NCBI GenBank assembly: GCA_004794785.1
Contig: SJOL01006494.1
Span: forward strand, 16,690 to 80,689
Source of the DNA: Opisthorchis felineus
Lineage: Eukaryota; Platyhelminthes; Trematoda; Opisthorchiida; Opisthorchiidae
Reading direction: 5' to 3'
DNA length: 64,000 nucleotides
Shown: in pieces, positions 37,101 to 45,740 of the stretch
Position numbering within the stretch: the first letter of the stretch is position 1
Layout: each line of letters starts with the position of its first letter
Position numbers and translations under genes: made by a program
The notes under the pieces: generated by a model
Database searches by the model: none
Told to the model about the DNA's origin: nothing
The model's input: the letters and a program-made list of their open reading frames with translations, nothing else

Positions 37101-40100
37101 CCTGTCCTCGCGTGCTCCTACCATTGACAATGCTCTACCTTCTTATTACGTGGTACCCTGAACTAATGATAATCACCCCCTCCCGCATAAAAATATCTCT
37201 TCTCAATATAATTTCCAAGTCAGCCCAGTGTGGTTTTTATACAACCCGTCTAATTGGCTTTCACCTTCATTTTTTATACAACAATCTAAGACGTTTTTGC
37301 ATGGAAAATTTACGGAGATATCTGGAACTGCTATGATCAAGTAATGGGGATACAAGCACCTCAAGTGCCACTGAGGACCGCGATTTAACTTTGTGCTAAA
37401 ATCTTTCAGTCAAGCAAGTAAACGGGTTGTCAAATGACATAAGATTCCTCGTACCTGGAAGAGTGTGTTGCATGGACCATATTCCCGCGTGATAGTTCAT
37501 CACGATCCAGGCCGATTCTAAAGATCCGGCCCCAAAATTGATGAAATATTTATCTTTCTCTCCGAGACCCAGTTTTGCCTGTTTCCGAACGCGAACTGCA
37601 TGCAAATCAGGTGCTCTTGTTTGCAGCGTGGGCGACTTTGAGGACAATAAAATATCTGTTTCAAGTTGTTCAGGAGTTTCTAATCGCACAACTAGTCCGC
37701 ACACTTGCTTTGCTGTGTACGGCTCTGTAATATGACGATTTTTAAGTAGTTTCACATCATCAGGGTGAGCAAGATGTCGGTTTTCGAAAACAATGTAGTC
37801 TATTGTAAAATCACGAGTTGCTGGCATTACGGGAAGCGTTGAGTTCTCCGGCTTGTCCCATCTGGGTGGTGTGAGTCCGTAAGTAAATGAGAACAGATAA
37901 AAGACTTTTTCAAAGTCGTATTTCACTGATTCCCATGTGGGTGCTTGTGTTGCAACCAGAAAAACTAGATATGACAAAAAGGACAAGAGTAAAGCACACA
38001 GCAGGCTTCGGCGGTAAGCCAAGTTGATAGGCAGCGGTTTAGACCTGAGACTCCATTTTGGTGATTTCTTCTTCACTGGAAGTCGTGCATAAAGTGGTGT
38101 TAGGGTTGTGGTGATCCCGACTTGCCCCACGTTGGACAGCGAACTGGATCGACGGGAAGCAGGAGATGCTGGACGGCTGAACATTTCGTTCTGCAATCCG
38201 GTAGCCGGGATGTATGGTTCGGTTTTCGTTCTAACTTATCTACCCTCCTCATTCGCCTTTGTTTGGGCTGACTTGTGCGTGTGTGTAAACACGTAGGCGC
38301 AATCATCCTTTCATTCATGCTGCATTGGATAAACGGGATAAGGGGAGCGTGAGCTGACACGTTAGAGCAGTTTATTGATCAAACACGCTCACCCAGATCG
38401 GTTTGTCTTTGGGATTGATCGGACGCCTAACAGCTTTGCAAGCAAATACTGACGGGGTTAATAAAAGTGGACCATTGGTTACATATGTTCCACTAATCAA
38501 GCATTCTGTGTATACCACGTACCTGGACATGCACAGAAAATGTGATTTTCGGGAACGCTTGTCGTAATTATAAATTCACTGGTCAACGTAGGCGTGTGGA
38601 CCGCTAATTGGGTCCAGAATCAGTGTACGACAGATCTACAGCAGAAGAGTTTAGCAGTACTTCAACCAACTAAGCAATGCACTGACTTCATAGCCAACTA
38701 AAGATCTATACTATGAGGTTGAGTACTAAGTACACAATTTCGGCGATCGGCCACAACAAGAAAAAACTTCCTCTCTCTGCTTTGGTACGTGGCTTACAGA
38801 AACTACCTCAATGATTGGATTCGGTCAGTATCTGCTCCCAATGCTGGTGAGCACGGGATCAGTGCCAGTGACAGGCCAAACGGATTAGGCGTACTTCGCC
38901 ACTAAGCTGTTCTGAGTGCAGAAGTGTGTAAACCGTAGTAATTGTCTTACAGGAACTTCATCAGAGTGGCACTCAGCTTAGGACTGATTTATATGTGTAT
39001 AAACATACATACACATGTTCTTGGCCTGGAGCTGCCACCTCAATTTGGTGGTCAAGTTTTAGTGCTGAAATTATGCTGGTAGCCACATTGGCTGGAACTC
39101 AGATTGTTAAGGTTCATCCATGTTGGGAATGCAAACGGAGAACAGTGAAACAAAGAACGGCTTTGTCCCGGTGCTCGAAACAATCGTAACACAGTGACCT
39201 ATGCGGTCACACAAAAGTTCGACAACAGTAAGGTGCGACCAGTACCTCCATTTGTACCGGGACAGCAATTCTACCCTGTCGAATTAGGAAATGGCGGCCC
39301 TAAAAACCACATTACCCGTTAGCTGAACGGTTGCGCTCGATTGTCGGCACATTATCAACTGTCGTCAAAATACCTTTAAAAACTTCCGGTACTACTCCAC
39401 TGGTGTCTGTTTTAGCAAAAAACAGTTGAAGTCAGACAATTGTGCCTTTACCCCCGCGTCCACGGGCTAGCTCAGCCTCCCACTGCCTCATGTGTCGGAT
39501 TTTAAGACCATGAGCTTGAGATCAGTACTACAAATAACCCCTATTACAACAGTGAGCAGGTGAAAAGCCTTGTTCTACACAAATGAAGTAGATTATGAAA
39601 AGAAGGGAGAAGACTTTATCTGTGGCCTAGTATATAGAAACCGAAGACCCTCCTGGACAAGACATAGGGGACAGAGCATCTTTTGCAGGCTTTGCAGGGT
39701 GGTATTTCTCATGAGCAAAGGCAAAGAAAATAGAGTTTCGGAAGCCCCAATAGTGACAACGTGCCGATTTCCCTACTGCTATTGCGGGTGGCCATGGATA
39801 GTCATTATGTACAAGTCTGCGCCCACTCACTGAGGCTCCAGAGAAATCAATCCACATTTTATCAATTTTCATTTTTATCCATTCTTTAGACACTGAGCAA
39901 GTAAAAATCGAGTCAGACATGCACTCCTGAGTGGCTGAAAAATCCCAGCTCATTTCTGGATCATTTGCTTCAGGGTTCTCCAGCCAATAACAAAGTTTCT
40001 TATCTGGGATCTTCGGTGAAGTAGGAATAACGGATCTTGCCAGGAAGTTCCAGCTCGAGTGATCAGAACGTATTGGCAGCTGCGCAAAACTAGAATATTC

Positions 40101-40985
40101 TTCATCACTGCAACAAGCTTCAGGTTGCTCGCCAAGGACTGCAACGAGTGAGACTACTGCGCCCTTAGTTTCAAAGTTTGGGTGATTCCGTTTGGCAACA
40201 GATCTAAGTATATTATTGTGGCCCAGTGATTAAAACATATTTTTCCATGTGCATGTAAAGTTAAGCGCACAACATTAGAGAATAAAAAACGCGTGGAATA
40301 CACTCATTTTGCACAATGATTTCGGTTTTAAGGGGAGTTTAAGTGAATCCCAGCCAAACCTTCCGCTAAAACCAACTTGGTGTGCAAATGAGTTGGTCGC
40401 TAACTTCGCACAAACTGAATTCAGCAAGAGCATGATGTTGACAGAAACTTAAGGACTGCGCCTACTTGGTGAGCCCAAACAAGGGCGAAACCGAACGCAC
40501 CCATTTCGGAATTATGACCAGGCGGACGTTTTACAGTAATTTTTATGCAATCTCTGAAATTCTTAGGAAATCATCTGTCTTTAAAAAAAATTTGAACTCG
40601 AATTCTTTGATGAACAGTCAGTGATCTGTGCTTGATAACAATTTTGCGCTTTATGCATACATAAGGGAAGTGGCACTGACGGTTTTCATGTTTGAAACTC
40701 CACTTTCCCCCAAAGTAACAGTAAAGTATACAGGATATAAATTTAGATAGCATTTCACCTGTACGATCGAGTATTTCCCTTCGAGTCCTAATTTTACTTT
40801 ATATCATGCTTAAAAAATATACCAGTAAATCTGTGGTCTGAAGGGTTTCCCAGGGCCGTGATATCAATTCGTTTATACAAGACACTATCGGAAGCATAGT
40901 GAACAATCTTCGAGCGAGATTGACATACGTAGATGCCCAACAGGCTGGGTTCACTTTCAATAAAGCTTAACAAAGTGTCGGCCAT
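18855..40985 (-). CDS. Four-pass membrane protein, claudin/PMP22/CACNG (GSG1-like) superfamily, six exons
   Basis: Reconstructed by joining minus-strand segments: 40985-40823, 40138-39831, 38190-37455, 29042-28905, 21027-20942, 19001-18855. Junction phases are 1, 0, 1, 1, 0 and all agree. The product is 525 residues (514 with the other acceptor of exon 5). Seen: a hydrophilic N-terminus of about 218 residues without a signal peptide; TM1 at about 219-240; a long loop with one NST glycosylation site and GIW at 393-395; TM2 about 406-432; TM3 about 439-463; TM4 about 491-513; a 12-residue tail. Known: claudin, CACNG and GSG1-like proteins have cytosolic ends, a first extracellular loop with a GLW/GIW motif, and four helices. 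They act at junctions or as channel or receptor auxiliary subunits. Odd: the loop is about 165 residues long with a single cysteine, so the usual loop disulfide is missing. Function is inferred from topology only. Exons 3, 4 and 6 are firmest; joining exons 1-2 is less sure. Confidence 0.68.
19002..20941. other. Intron 5 of the membrane-protein gene
   Basis: 1940 bases from GT to AG on the minus strand. It holds the long TA repeat near the 3' end. No other coding signal seen. Confidence 0.5.
19106..19148. repeat. TA dinucleotide microsatellite
   Basis: About 21 uninterrupted TA units. It lies inside intron 5, about 105 bases upstream of the last exon acceptor in transcript direction. Confidence 0.95.
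20942..21027 (-). CDS. Exon 5 of the four-pass membrane protein: TM3 (acceptor ambiguous)
   Basis: The donor is ATTAAC|GTAACG in phase 0. Two acceptors keep the frame. AATCAGGCAG at 21028-21029 gives an 86-base exon reading FIILVASNVLEVLLTPSFMG and a clean hydrophobic TM3. CAATGTTTTAG at 20995-20996 gives a 53-base exon, has the better pyrimidine tract, but puts a glutamate in the helix and shortens it. I prefer the first because of the helix. The frame also runs open upstream of both. Confidence 0.55.
25367..25500 (+). mobile_element. tRNA-headed SINE, copy 1
   Basis: The A-box-like GGTGGAGTAGTGGTAACGCG (25373-25392) and B-box-like GAATTTGAAACCCG (25415-25428) are spaced as in a tRNA gene. 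The body follows with CCTGATGAGCTCTAATAAGA, then GCGAAAC and CCAGTGCAT. The body motif TAATAAGAGYGAAAC plus CAGTGC recurs in three more copies (31.8, 41.7 and 43.1 kb). Confidence 0.75.
25560..26195. repeat. GC-richer block with 18-base minisatellite
   Basis: At about 25640-25705 a unit of the type CCGTCACGKCCTYCGTGY is repeated about three and a half times with a period of 18 bases. Around it the sequence is richer in C and G than its surroundings. It continues directly from SINE copy 1, so both may be parts of one larger retroposed sequence. No open protein was recognised; the 69-codon frame over the minisatellite is a proline/serine artefact. Confidence 0.5.
28380..28510 (-). repeat. Modular dispersed repeat
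   Basis: On the minus strand AAGGAAGTCACTCACAAAG, then TTACTGAAAACTCTTCAGC, then CAGTTTCGCTCACGATGGGG: the opening and central modules of the family at 2.4 kb. Confidence 0.65.
28905..29042 (-). CDS. Exon 4 of the four-pass membrane protein: TM2 and start of TM3
   Basis: The 138-base exon lies between acceptor TCTGGACGCAG and donor ACTTCGG|GTAAGTC, entering and leaving in phase 1. It reads MQNNIISCVIVVYLCMVGSA, then LIGTFAIVFRTVPASM, then VTGVLHVTS. In vertebrate calcium-channel gamma genes, as I recall, the TM2 exon is also phase 1 at both ends and about the same size (near 141 bases). That supports membership in this superfamily but should be checked against gene models. Confidence 0.78.
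29110..29139. repeat. GATA microsatellite
   Basis: About seven GATA units, 70 bases upstream (in transcript direction) of exon 4. Confidence 0.95.
30262..30370 (-). repeat. Modular dispersed repeat, X module
   Basis: On the minus strand it reads CACCCATTTGCATACC, then GACTCGCCTGAAACCTAGC and TGAACCTCTCAG, matching the X module at 2.8 and 9.3 kb. Confidence 0.65.
30525..30605 (+). repeat. Modular dispersed repeat, X module
   Basis: GTACACTCATTTGCACACC followed by TTTTGGCTTTCATATGAGAC: the X module on the plus strand, facing the minus-strand copy at 30262-30370. Confidence 0.65.
30635..30900. repeat. Modular dispersed repeat, plus unit followed by inverted X module
   Basis: The plus-strand part runs from GAATGTGCTGCACAATGG through GCTATTCACTAAGACTC to TTGGCCTCATCAGGTCGG (to about 30820). 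It is followed directly by an X module on the minus strand (ATTCATTTGCATACCAATTAG in reverse complement, to 30890). The same plus-then-minus order occurs at 2.37-2.86 kb. Confidence 0.65.
30940..31025 (-). repeat. Modular dispersed repeat, opening module
   Basis: On the minus strand GGCTACTCAGTGGGTTGC, then TGAAAACTTTTCGACAGCCC, matching the module at 2367-2415. Confidence 0.65.
31780..31945 (-). mobile_element. tRNA-headed SINE, copy 2
   Basis: On the minus strand the A-box-like GAGTGGTTAAGTGTTC and a degenerate B box GGGACCCAAACTC are followed by TTTCGTGAGATGCACACTG, CCTAATAAGAGTGAAACAG, then TGCAGTGCC and CTACAGGGCAAAC. The body aligns by eye with copy 3 along its whole length. Confidence 0.75.
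36210..36300. repeat. Possible dispersed-repeat fragment
   Basis: TACATTCATTTGCTTAC near 36220 and ATGCAAATGGGTATAG near 36295 resemble the two ends of an inverted X-module pair. The interior does not match well. Confidence 0.35.
37455..38190 (-). CDS. Exon 3 of the four-pass membrane protein: TM1 and first extracellular loop
   Basis: The longest genuine ORF of the window. Acceptor CCGGATTGCAG|AAC keeps phase 0 with exon 2; donor CTTCCAG|GTACGA leaves phase 1. Serine-rich and basic residues (SRPASPASRRSSSLS, then KKKSPKW) precede TM1, LLCALLLSFLSYLVFLV. The loop then reads TYGLTPPRWDKPENSTLP and ends ESAWIVMNYHAGIWSM. The GIW motif just before TM2 is the claudin/CACNG/GSG1 signature position. 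If exons 1-2 are not part of the gene, translation would begin at the ATG at 38184-38182, giving a protein of about 366 residues. Confidence 0.82.
38191..39830. other. Intron 2 of the membrane-protein gene (if exons 1-2 belong)
   Basis: 1640 bases between donor GTGAGT and acceptor TTGCAG on the minus strand. No repeat or other coding signal recognised. If exons 1-2 belong to another gene, the promoter of the membrane-protein gene would lie here instead. Confidence 0.4.
39831..40138 (-). CDS. Exon 2 of the four-pass membrane protein
   Basis: An open frame of 102 codons is preceded by the acceptor CACTCGTTGCAG and ended by a strong donor, GCCTCA|GTGAGT, in phase 0. It reads LGEQPEACCSDEEYSSFAQL and ends WIKMKIDKMWIDFSGAS. 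It holds five cysteines and several tryptophans and no membrane segment. The frame also opens further upstream, so other AG acceptors in the same phase (near 40150-40160) remain possible. No domain recognised. Confidence 0.55.
40139..40822. other. Intron 1 of the membrane-protein gene, with foldback repeat
   Basis: 684 bases. Most of its middle is a palindromic pair of X modules listed separately. Confidence 0.4.
40297..40500. repeat. Dispersed repeat in foldback arrangement
   Basis: Plus-strand X module (AATACACTCATTTTGCAC, TTTCGGTTTTA) is followed at about 40355-40395 by its inverted copy (TAAAACCAACTTGGTGTGCAAATGAG), so the two can pair. Then TACTTGGTGAGCCCAAACAA with GGGCGAAACCG lies in inverted orientation to about 40490. 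Confidence 0.65.
40823..40985 (-). CDS. Exon 1 of the four-pass membrane protein (start codon)
   Basis: The ORF starts with ATG in the context CTCAACATGG and reads MADTLLSFIESEPSLLGIYV and on to DHRFT, 54 codons plus one base. The donor is ACTG|GTATAT. The amphipathic, cysteine-poor start has no signal peptide or membrane segment, as expected for a cytosolic N-terminus. Phase 1 at its end fits exon 2. I recognise no domain. It could instead be the first exon of a different gene. Confidence 0.55.
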
Positions 40986-41057
40986 GTTGAGTCGACAAAA
41001 ACACTTTACTGCGACTCACTGAGATGCGCTCAGTAGTCTGGCACTAGTTACATCACT

Positions 41058-41063
41058 CTTATA
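41058..41063 (-). promoter_or_regulatory. Possible TATA element of the membrane-protein gene
   Basis: On the minus strand GCATATAAGAG lies about 73 bases upstream of the exon 1 ATG, a plausible TATA box position for a short 5' untranslated region. Based on one weak motif only. Confidence 0.2.
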
Positions 41064-41660
41064 TGCTGCTGAGTTTTAGATGATCTATGATGCGCTGCCA
41101 AATGTAACTATCGAGCCTTAATATGCGGCTGGCTGAATTATGTGTTTACCATGGGTCCGAGATGTACATCTGGCTTGTAGGTACTGAGTTATCTCCTTAG
41201 TCCTGCTGTTTCCCATCGGCTGAAATGTTTATAGTTCACGTTCACGAGGCAACAACTACGCCAATGCAGAGGCTGATGAGCTTGAACCATCTATCATTTT
41301 ATCGAAATTTTCTCGGTTGTTATATCCTGTTTGGATTGACGCTCATCATCAGTTTTACCACATATTTCTTTTCATTCATGATTGCAGTGCCAGAAGGTCT
41401 GTTATGTTAAAAAGGCACAGAAACGTTTTATTGCGTCACATTGTTTATTTGATGAAAAGAACTACAGAAGGGATTAAATTGTAACATATGTTAACGAACT
41501 CCGTCCGAAACCTGCTAGCTTTGTCAAGATCCATAGAAGTTAGATCCTTGACTCGATCTTGTAACCGGAATCTGCCGGGCCAGTCAACTTGTGACCACGT
41601 GATGTGGATTACGCGAATGATAGATGAGTGGCTCTATATCCTGTCTAAGTCTAAGTTCAC
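41064..41660. other. Intergenic, no gene seen
   Basis: Upstream of the membrane-protein gene. No promoter elements beyond the TATA-like motif were recognised. Confidence 0.4.
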
Positions 41661-41669
41661 ACTGGTGAT

Positions 41670-41842
41670 CAGCCGCTCGTGGCATAACGCCTACATGTCC
41701 AGCTTACTAACCATGAGTTCACAGGTTCGAAACTCCCTTTGGTTTCGTGAGATGTTCACTGCTGATAATTCCTTACAAGGACGAAACAGCTGTACAGTGC
41801 ACTTAGGCTATTCAAATAGACTGGCTTCGTTTACAGGACAAA
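41670..41842 (+). mobile_element. tRNA-headed SINE, copy 3
   Basis: CGCTCGTGGCATAACGCC is the decayed A-box region and CACAGGTTCGAAACTCC a near-perfect B box. The body reads TTTCGTGAGATGTTCACTG, CCTTACAAGGACGAAACAG, TGTACAGTGC and GTTTACAGGACAAAA. It matches copy 2 element by element. The 151-codon plus-strand ORF at 41488-41943 crosses this SINE and is therefore not accepted as a gene. Confidence 0.75.
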
Positions 41843-41844
41843 AA

Positions 41845-42955
41845 CGCTATTACTGCCCCAGTTTAAACGATATACCAAGGCTGTTGGTCAGCTACTATAA
41901 AGGGTTTATCCGAAAGTCTTCCAAAGGCAATGGCTGCAACTAAAACAGCACTGCTTTGTTCAAATCGTCTGCTCAGTCAATATTCCACATTGAGTGAAAT
42001 TGACCTGAATTTTTAACGCCAGGACATCAGATCATCCTGGCTCAGCGCACCTTAGTTGACAATAAATACCAGTTCAAAGAAGAGGCACCTGATTAAAATA
42101 AGTAAATCCGTCCATCTTCTGGGGCTTTCATTTTCAGCCAGCCAACAACATAAATTTAACGAGACAGTGACTGAATGGAAAATCTGGGGGATCCTTATTT
42201 GGTGGTTTCTAATTGGAATGGGACATTCTATAACAGTATGATAAAAACGAATAATCTGCAGACCAAGCAGATCTAGGGGTGATTTAAAGAAATTACGAAC
42301 AGAGAGAAAACGTGGACTTCTCAGTTAGACGTCCAACCACCCAGCCAGTTCGTCCAGTTTGAAGACCAGTTTGAATGTCAGTGGCATAATTAATGTACTC
42401 ATTTCCACATTTGTATTATATGAAGTCCAGAACAGTACAATGGCCCCACTTGATCAAATCTTACAAAAGAACGAATTACCTATTTACGTCCTAAACCAAC
42501 GAATACAAAACCGACTTTTTTGTGACTAATATATTGGTCTGACCAACGGAAATCCCATCAAATATCCCCTCTGTAAACTGAAGAGAAGGGAAGTCAGCTA
42601 TTTTAATTTAGAGCAATACAAAGATTTTGGTGAGTTCCTCGTAACCACATTCCGAAACCCTTGCCCATAAACGCAGTTGAAAGCATTACCTTACCGAAAT
42701 AGTCCGCCTAATTTCGTAGCCAGTTTGATGAAAGTATCACTTTTTGAGAACAGCCGAGTGATAAATTAACCAACTAGCAGTGTGTGTTCTACGGACATCA
42801 CCATCTTATGGTTATAATTTCTTCATCCCAAGTGGATCACATTACCACTGAGAAAAAACCATGAGGTCCATATCACTGAGTTTTGCCAAAGATGTGGGCT
42901 CAAGTTAAATATTACCCAGGTTACCAGCAGATGTTAACACCAGTCAACACCAGGC
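41845..42955. other. Intergenic, no gene seen
   Basis: Only chance ORFs of up to about 60 codons; no repeat recognised. Confidence 0.4.
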
Positions 42956-42959
42956 CGCT

Positions 42960-43145
42960 TAACGATGACTGAGTGATTAATGTGTATGCGGCATTATGTT
43001 CACACTAATGCTCATCCCCATGTAGCTGAACATTATCATATACAAGCTTCGAAGAGTATGAAGTTTATACCTCTTAACAAGAATGAAGCACCGCTATAGT
43101 GTTTTTGGCTATTCAGCGTAGATTGGTTTCCCTTGTAGGACAAAG
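42960..43145 (+). mobile_element. tRNA-headed SINE, copy 4 (decayed)
   Basis: The body is recognisable: CTCTTAACAAGAATGAAGCA, CGCTATAGTG, GGCTATTCAGCGTAGATTGG and CTTGTAGGACAAA correspond in order to copies 2 and 3. The tRNA-like head is too decayed to define, so the start is approximate. Confidence 0.6.
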
Positions 43146-43149
43146 TCAC

Positions 43150-44430
43150 TGGGTTGCTGAGATGCTAAACAAGTACGGTATTAAAAATTATTTTGCCTGC
43201 ATGGAAATTTAGCAACATCCCAGAAAATCGCATGTTACAACTGAAAGCTCCCTTCTTGCACCACAATTATAAATATATGCCTTTACTAATATCAAGGCTT
43301 TGTTAGATTCCTCAGGAACCCTAAGGATAGGGGTTACTTCCAATGTAATTCAACATTTATTCACGAGGCCCACTTCATCCGCACTCAGGTAGCAATCAAT
43401 GTGAAGAATGCAGAGCCTGGTCATGTTCATTAGGGTATTTACAACGCAACCACAGTTTTAACGAAATCAACTTATTCAGACATATTCAGGAACAAGACAC
43501 TAGTTGTCAAGGTGTCAGTCCGCAAAAAAATGTTTCCGGGGACACAAAGTATACTCAAGTCAACTAACGAAAAGGGCGTGATAAGTGTTGTGTTACTAGG
43601 GTGTGGGAGCGACTACAGTATGACAGTTTAACCGGGGAATGTGCCGCGATTAGGTGATGTGATCAGTCAGATCTTATGTTGGGCAGAATTGAGGTTCTGT
43701 ACAGGAGACAATTCAAGGCCAATCAGAAAGGTTGAAACGTATGTCTGAATGGTTTGAAATTATGGTACTGTTCTTAGACTGAGTAATATTTATGGTCATC
43801 TATGTGGAGGGCTTTACCTGCAACAGTAACTCAATTGCAATAAATACAACTTTATGTTAGTATCAAGCAAAGAGGCAATAAGAATGATTTTTCCGAGTGG
43901 CTTAACCAACAAATCTCCAATGGGGATGGAACTACACAGAACGCAGACAAACCAAACACGCAGCGGCTAAACTCGAACCAACAAGTTGTTGCTTGATCGG
44001 CGAGAAGCGTGACCACAGACAGTGATCCTCGTCACACACGTAGACTACGTTATGATCCGTCAAATCGTCCGTCAAATTAACTGTTAACTTCTGTCTGCGA
44101 CCTTAGTGAACTTTTCCTACAAGATACTCGATACTGACGTCATTTGGATATCCATACTTACCTGTCCTTTTGTGGTGAGACTGCTATCCGCCTGGTCGAA
44201 ATTTATAAGCAGCCAGTTCAAAGACTATACGTTATTATGATATCATTATTTGCACCTTCTGTAATAACTACTATTGCCGTAGTTATATATACACAGATGG
44301 AAATCCAACGCAACTTGACCCCTAAATCAAAAATGTTTCTCCACAATCGTAATAGGATCTAACAGCGCACATGCCACCACCGATTTATCCCAATGAGCAA
44401 ATTTCACTACACCACGTTTTTATAAAAAAC
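43150..44430. other. Intergenic, no gene seen
   Basis: No ORF with a recognisable motif and no clear repeat. Confidence 0.4.
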
Positions 44431-44435
44431 TGATC

Positions 44436-44511
44436 TCGAGATAGCTCAGTGGATGAGGCCCGAAATTAGTGACCGGAATCCCGTGGTTCGAATCCAACTC
44501 CGGCATCTCGA
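44436..44511 (+). mobile_element. tRNA-like sequence, probably a different SINE head or tRNA pseudogene
   Basis: TCGAGAT at the start and ATCTCGA at the end are perfectly complementary, like a seven-pair acceptor stem. An A box (TAGCTCAGTGGATGAGG) and B box (GGTTCGAATCC) are present. The anticodon arm does not pair, the T stem pairs poorly, and six extra bases lie between the T arm and the acceptor strand, so it is not a canonical tRNA. Sequence to about 44600 (ending near GGATAAGGAATGACACTAG) may be its body, since GATAGGGAATGACACTGG recurs at about 34182. Confidence 0.55.
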
Positions 44512-44599
44512 TTGCTCTTGTCATGGCCTGGACAACCTGGAAGAATCTCAGGTCATCAGAATGCCGAACTTAAACTTGGATAAGGAATGACACTAGTTC

Positions 44600-45735
44600 T
44601 CTTTCAATCATGCATCCACAGTGTAAATTCAGAATCTCCTTAGCACCCAGAAATTACAATTACCCTACTCAGATGGGGAAAACCTCGCAAGTTGCACGTA
44701 TTTTCCATTTGAGTGATGATCAGTCGAGGAGCCAAATTATTCCGGATCATTGGATCTGAACTGTCTGACTGGAGGATACACTGAAACATCTTCCATCTCA
44801 TAGTGAGCGGATGACGCTTCTAATCAGCCAATTGGGAGTGAACGTTGAGAGCTTCAAATACTAACAGGACGGTTACTGGTTTAAACCATCTTTAAGTATA
44901 GCAAAATGCGTCCCATCAGCAAAGAAGCGGGTGTTCAGTGATTCTTGGAAATTCTCCATTAACTGAATCCGTCGGCAGGATAACCTCCTACTATTTCCTC
45001 CTTTTCAGTAACAAAAGAACAGAACCGAAATTGCATCACTGTCTCGTAAGTGGATTAAACAACAGTCGGTTGGATCATATTCGCACCTTGAATCAAATTA
45101 ATTTGAATACACTCACTGGCGTGAACGTCTTAACGAAGTAACGCTGTAAATGCATATCAAAGATCGTGTATTTTCTCTTCCTACATCGACCTGATGGGTG
45201 TCAAGGAAGATGAGAACGCTTGTGTAGCCGGAGCTTCATGGATCCAAGCATGCATTTACGCAAAAATGCAATCATCCTCCAATACAAAACGCGCGTGAGA
45301 GCCAGTTAAGGTGGTAGGTGATCATTTTTCGTGGGCTCTGACCGAATTCCGAATTTTCTGTGATGATCGAAAGGACCCAAAGTTGAATATTCATTTTCTG
45401 AGAAATTTTTTGTTTGTGTGTTACATCGTTTCCTAGATTTGCTCCTATTTCAAATAAAACTCTCCTGGAATGAGTGATAAACATGGGAAACTTCTAGGGA
45501 CACATTCGTTTGTGGAATCTCGTAGTTAAAGCTTTTAGGCTGTGAATTCTCCCTTGATCCTGAGATCACTTCACTGTTTTCTATCATTCGTTGTTTACAC
45601 TTTCTCTGAGCTGTTCTGCTGGAGGTCCTCAAGTTGATCATCACCGAAAGCGCATTACTACGGTGACTTAATACATATAGACTAATATCGGTGACCATCT
45701 CCCCTAAGCGTGGTTCAGTAGAGTATAGCTGAATA
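44600..45735. other. Intergenic, no gene seen
   Basis: May include unrecognised 5' sequence of the Penelope-like element that starts at 45741. ORFs are short. Confidence 0.35.
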
Positions 45736-45740
45736 TTTTT

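Larger units (their letters stand above)
29043..37454. other. Intron 3 of the membrane-protein gene
   Basis: About 8.4 kb. It contains a GATA microsatellite, five dispersed-repeat fragments (30.26-31.03 and 36.2 kb) and SINE copy 2. Several ORFs of 60-130 codons lie on both strands without domain patterns; the longest is 129 codons on the plus strand at 36536-36925. Confidence 0.5.

Noticed and set aside
37396..37454. Continuation of exon 3 to its in-frame stop (TRNLMSFDNPFTCL...)
   Set aside because: It follows a consensus donor (CCAG|GTACGA) and would leave a one-helix protein, while splicing there gives three further helices in phase.
41488..41943. 151-codon plus-strand ORF
   Set aside because: Its middle third is SINE copy 3, and the rest shows no domain or splice framing; the open frame is accidental.
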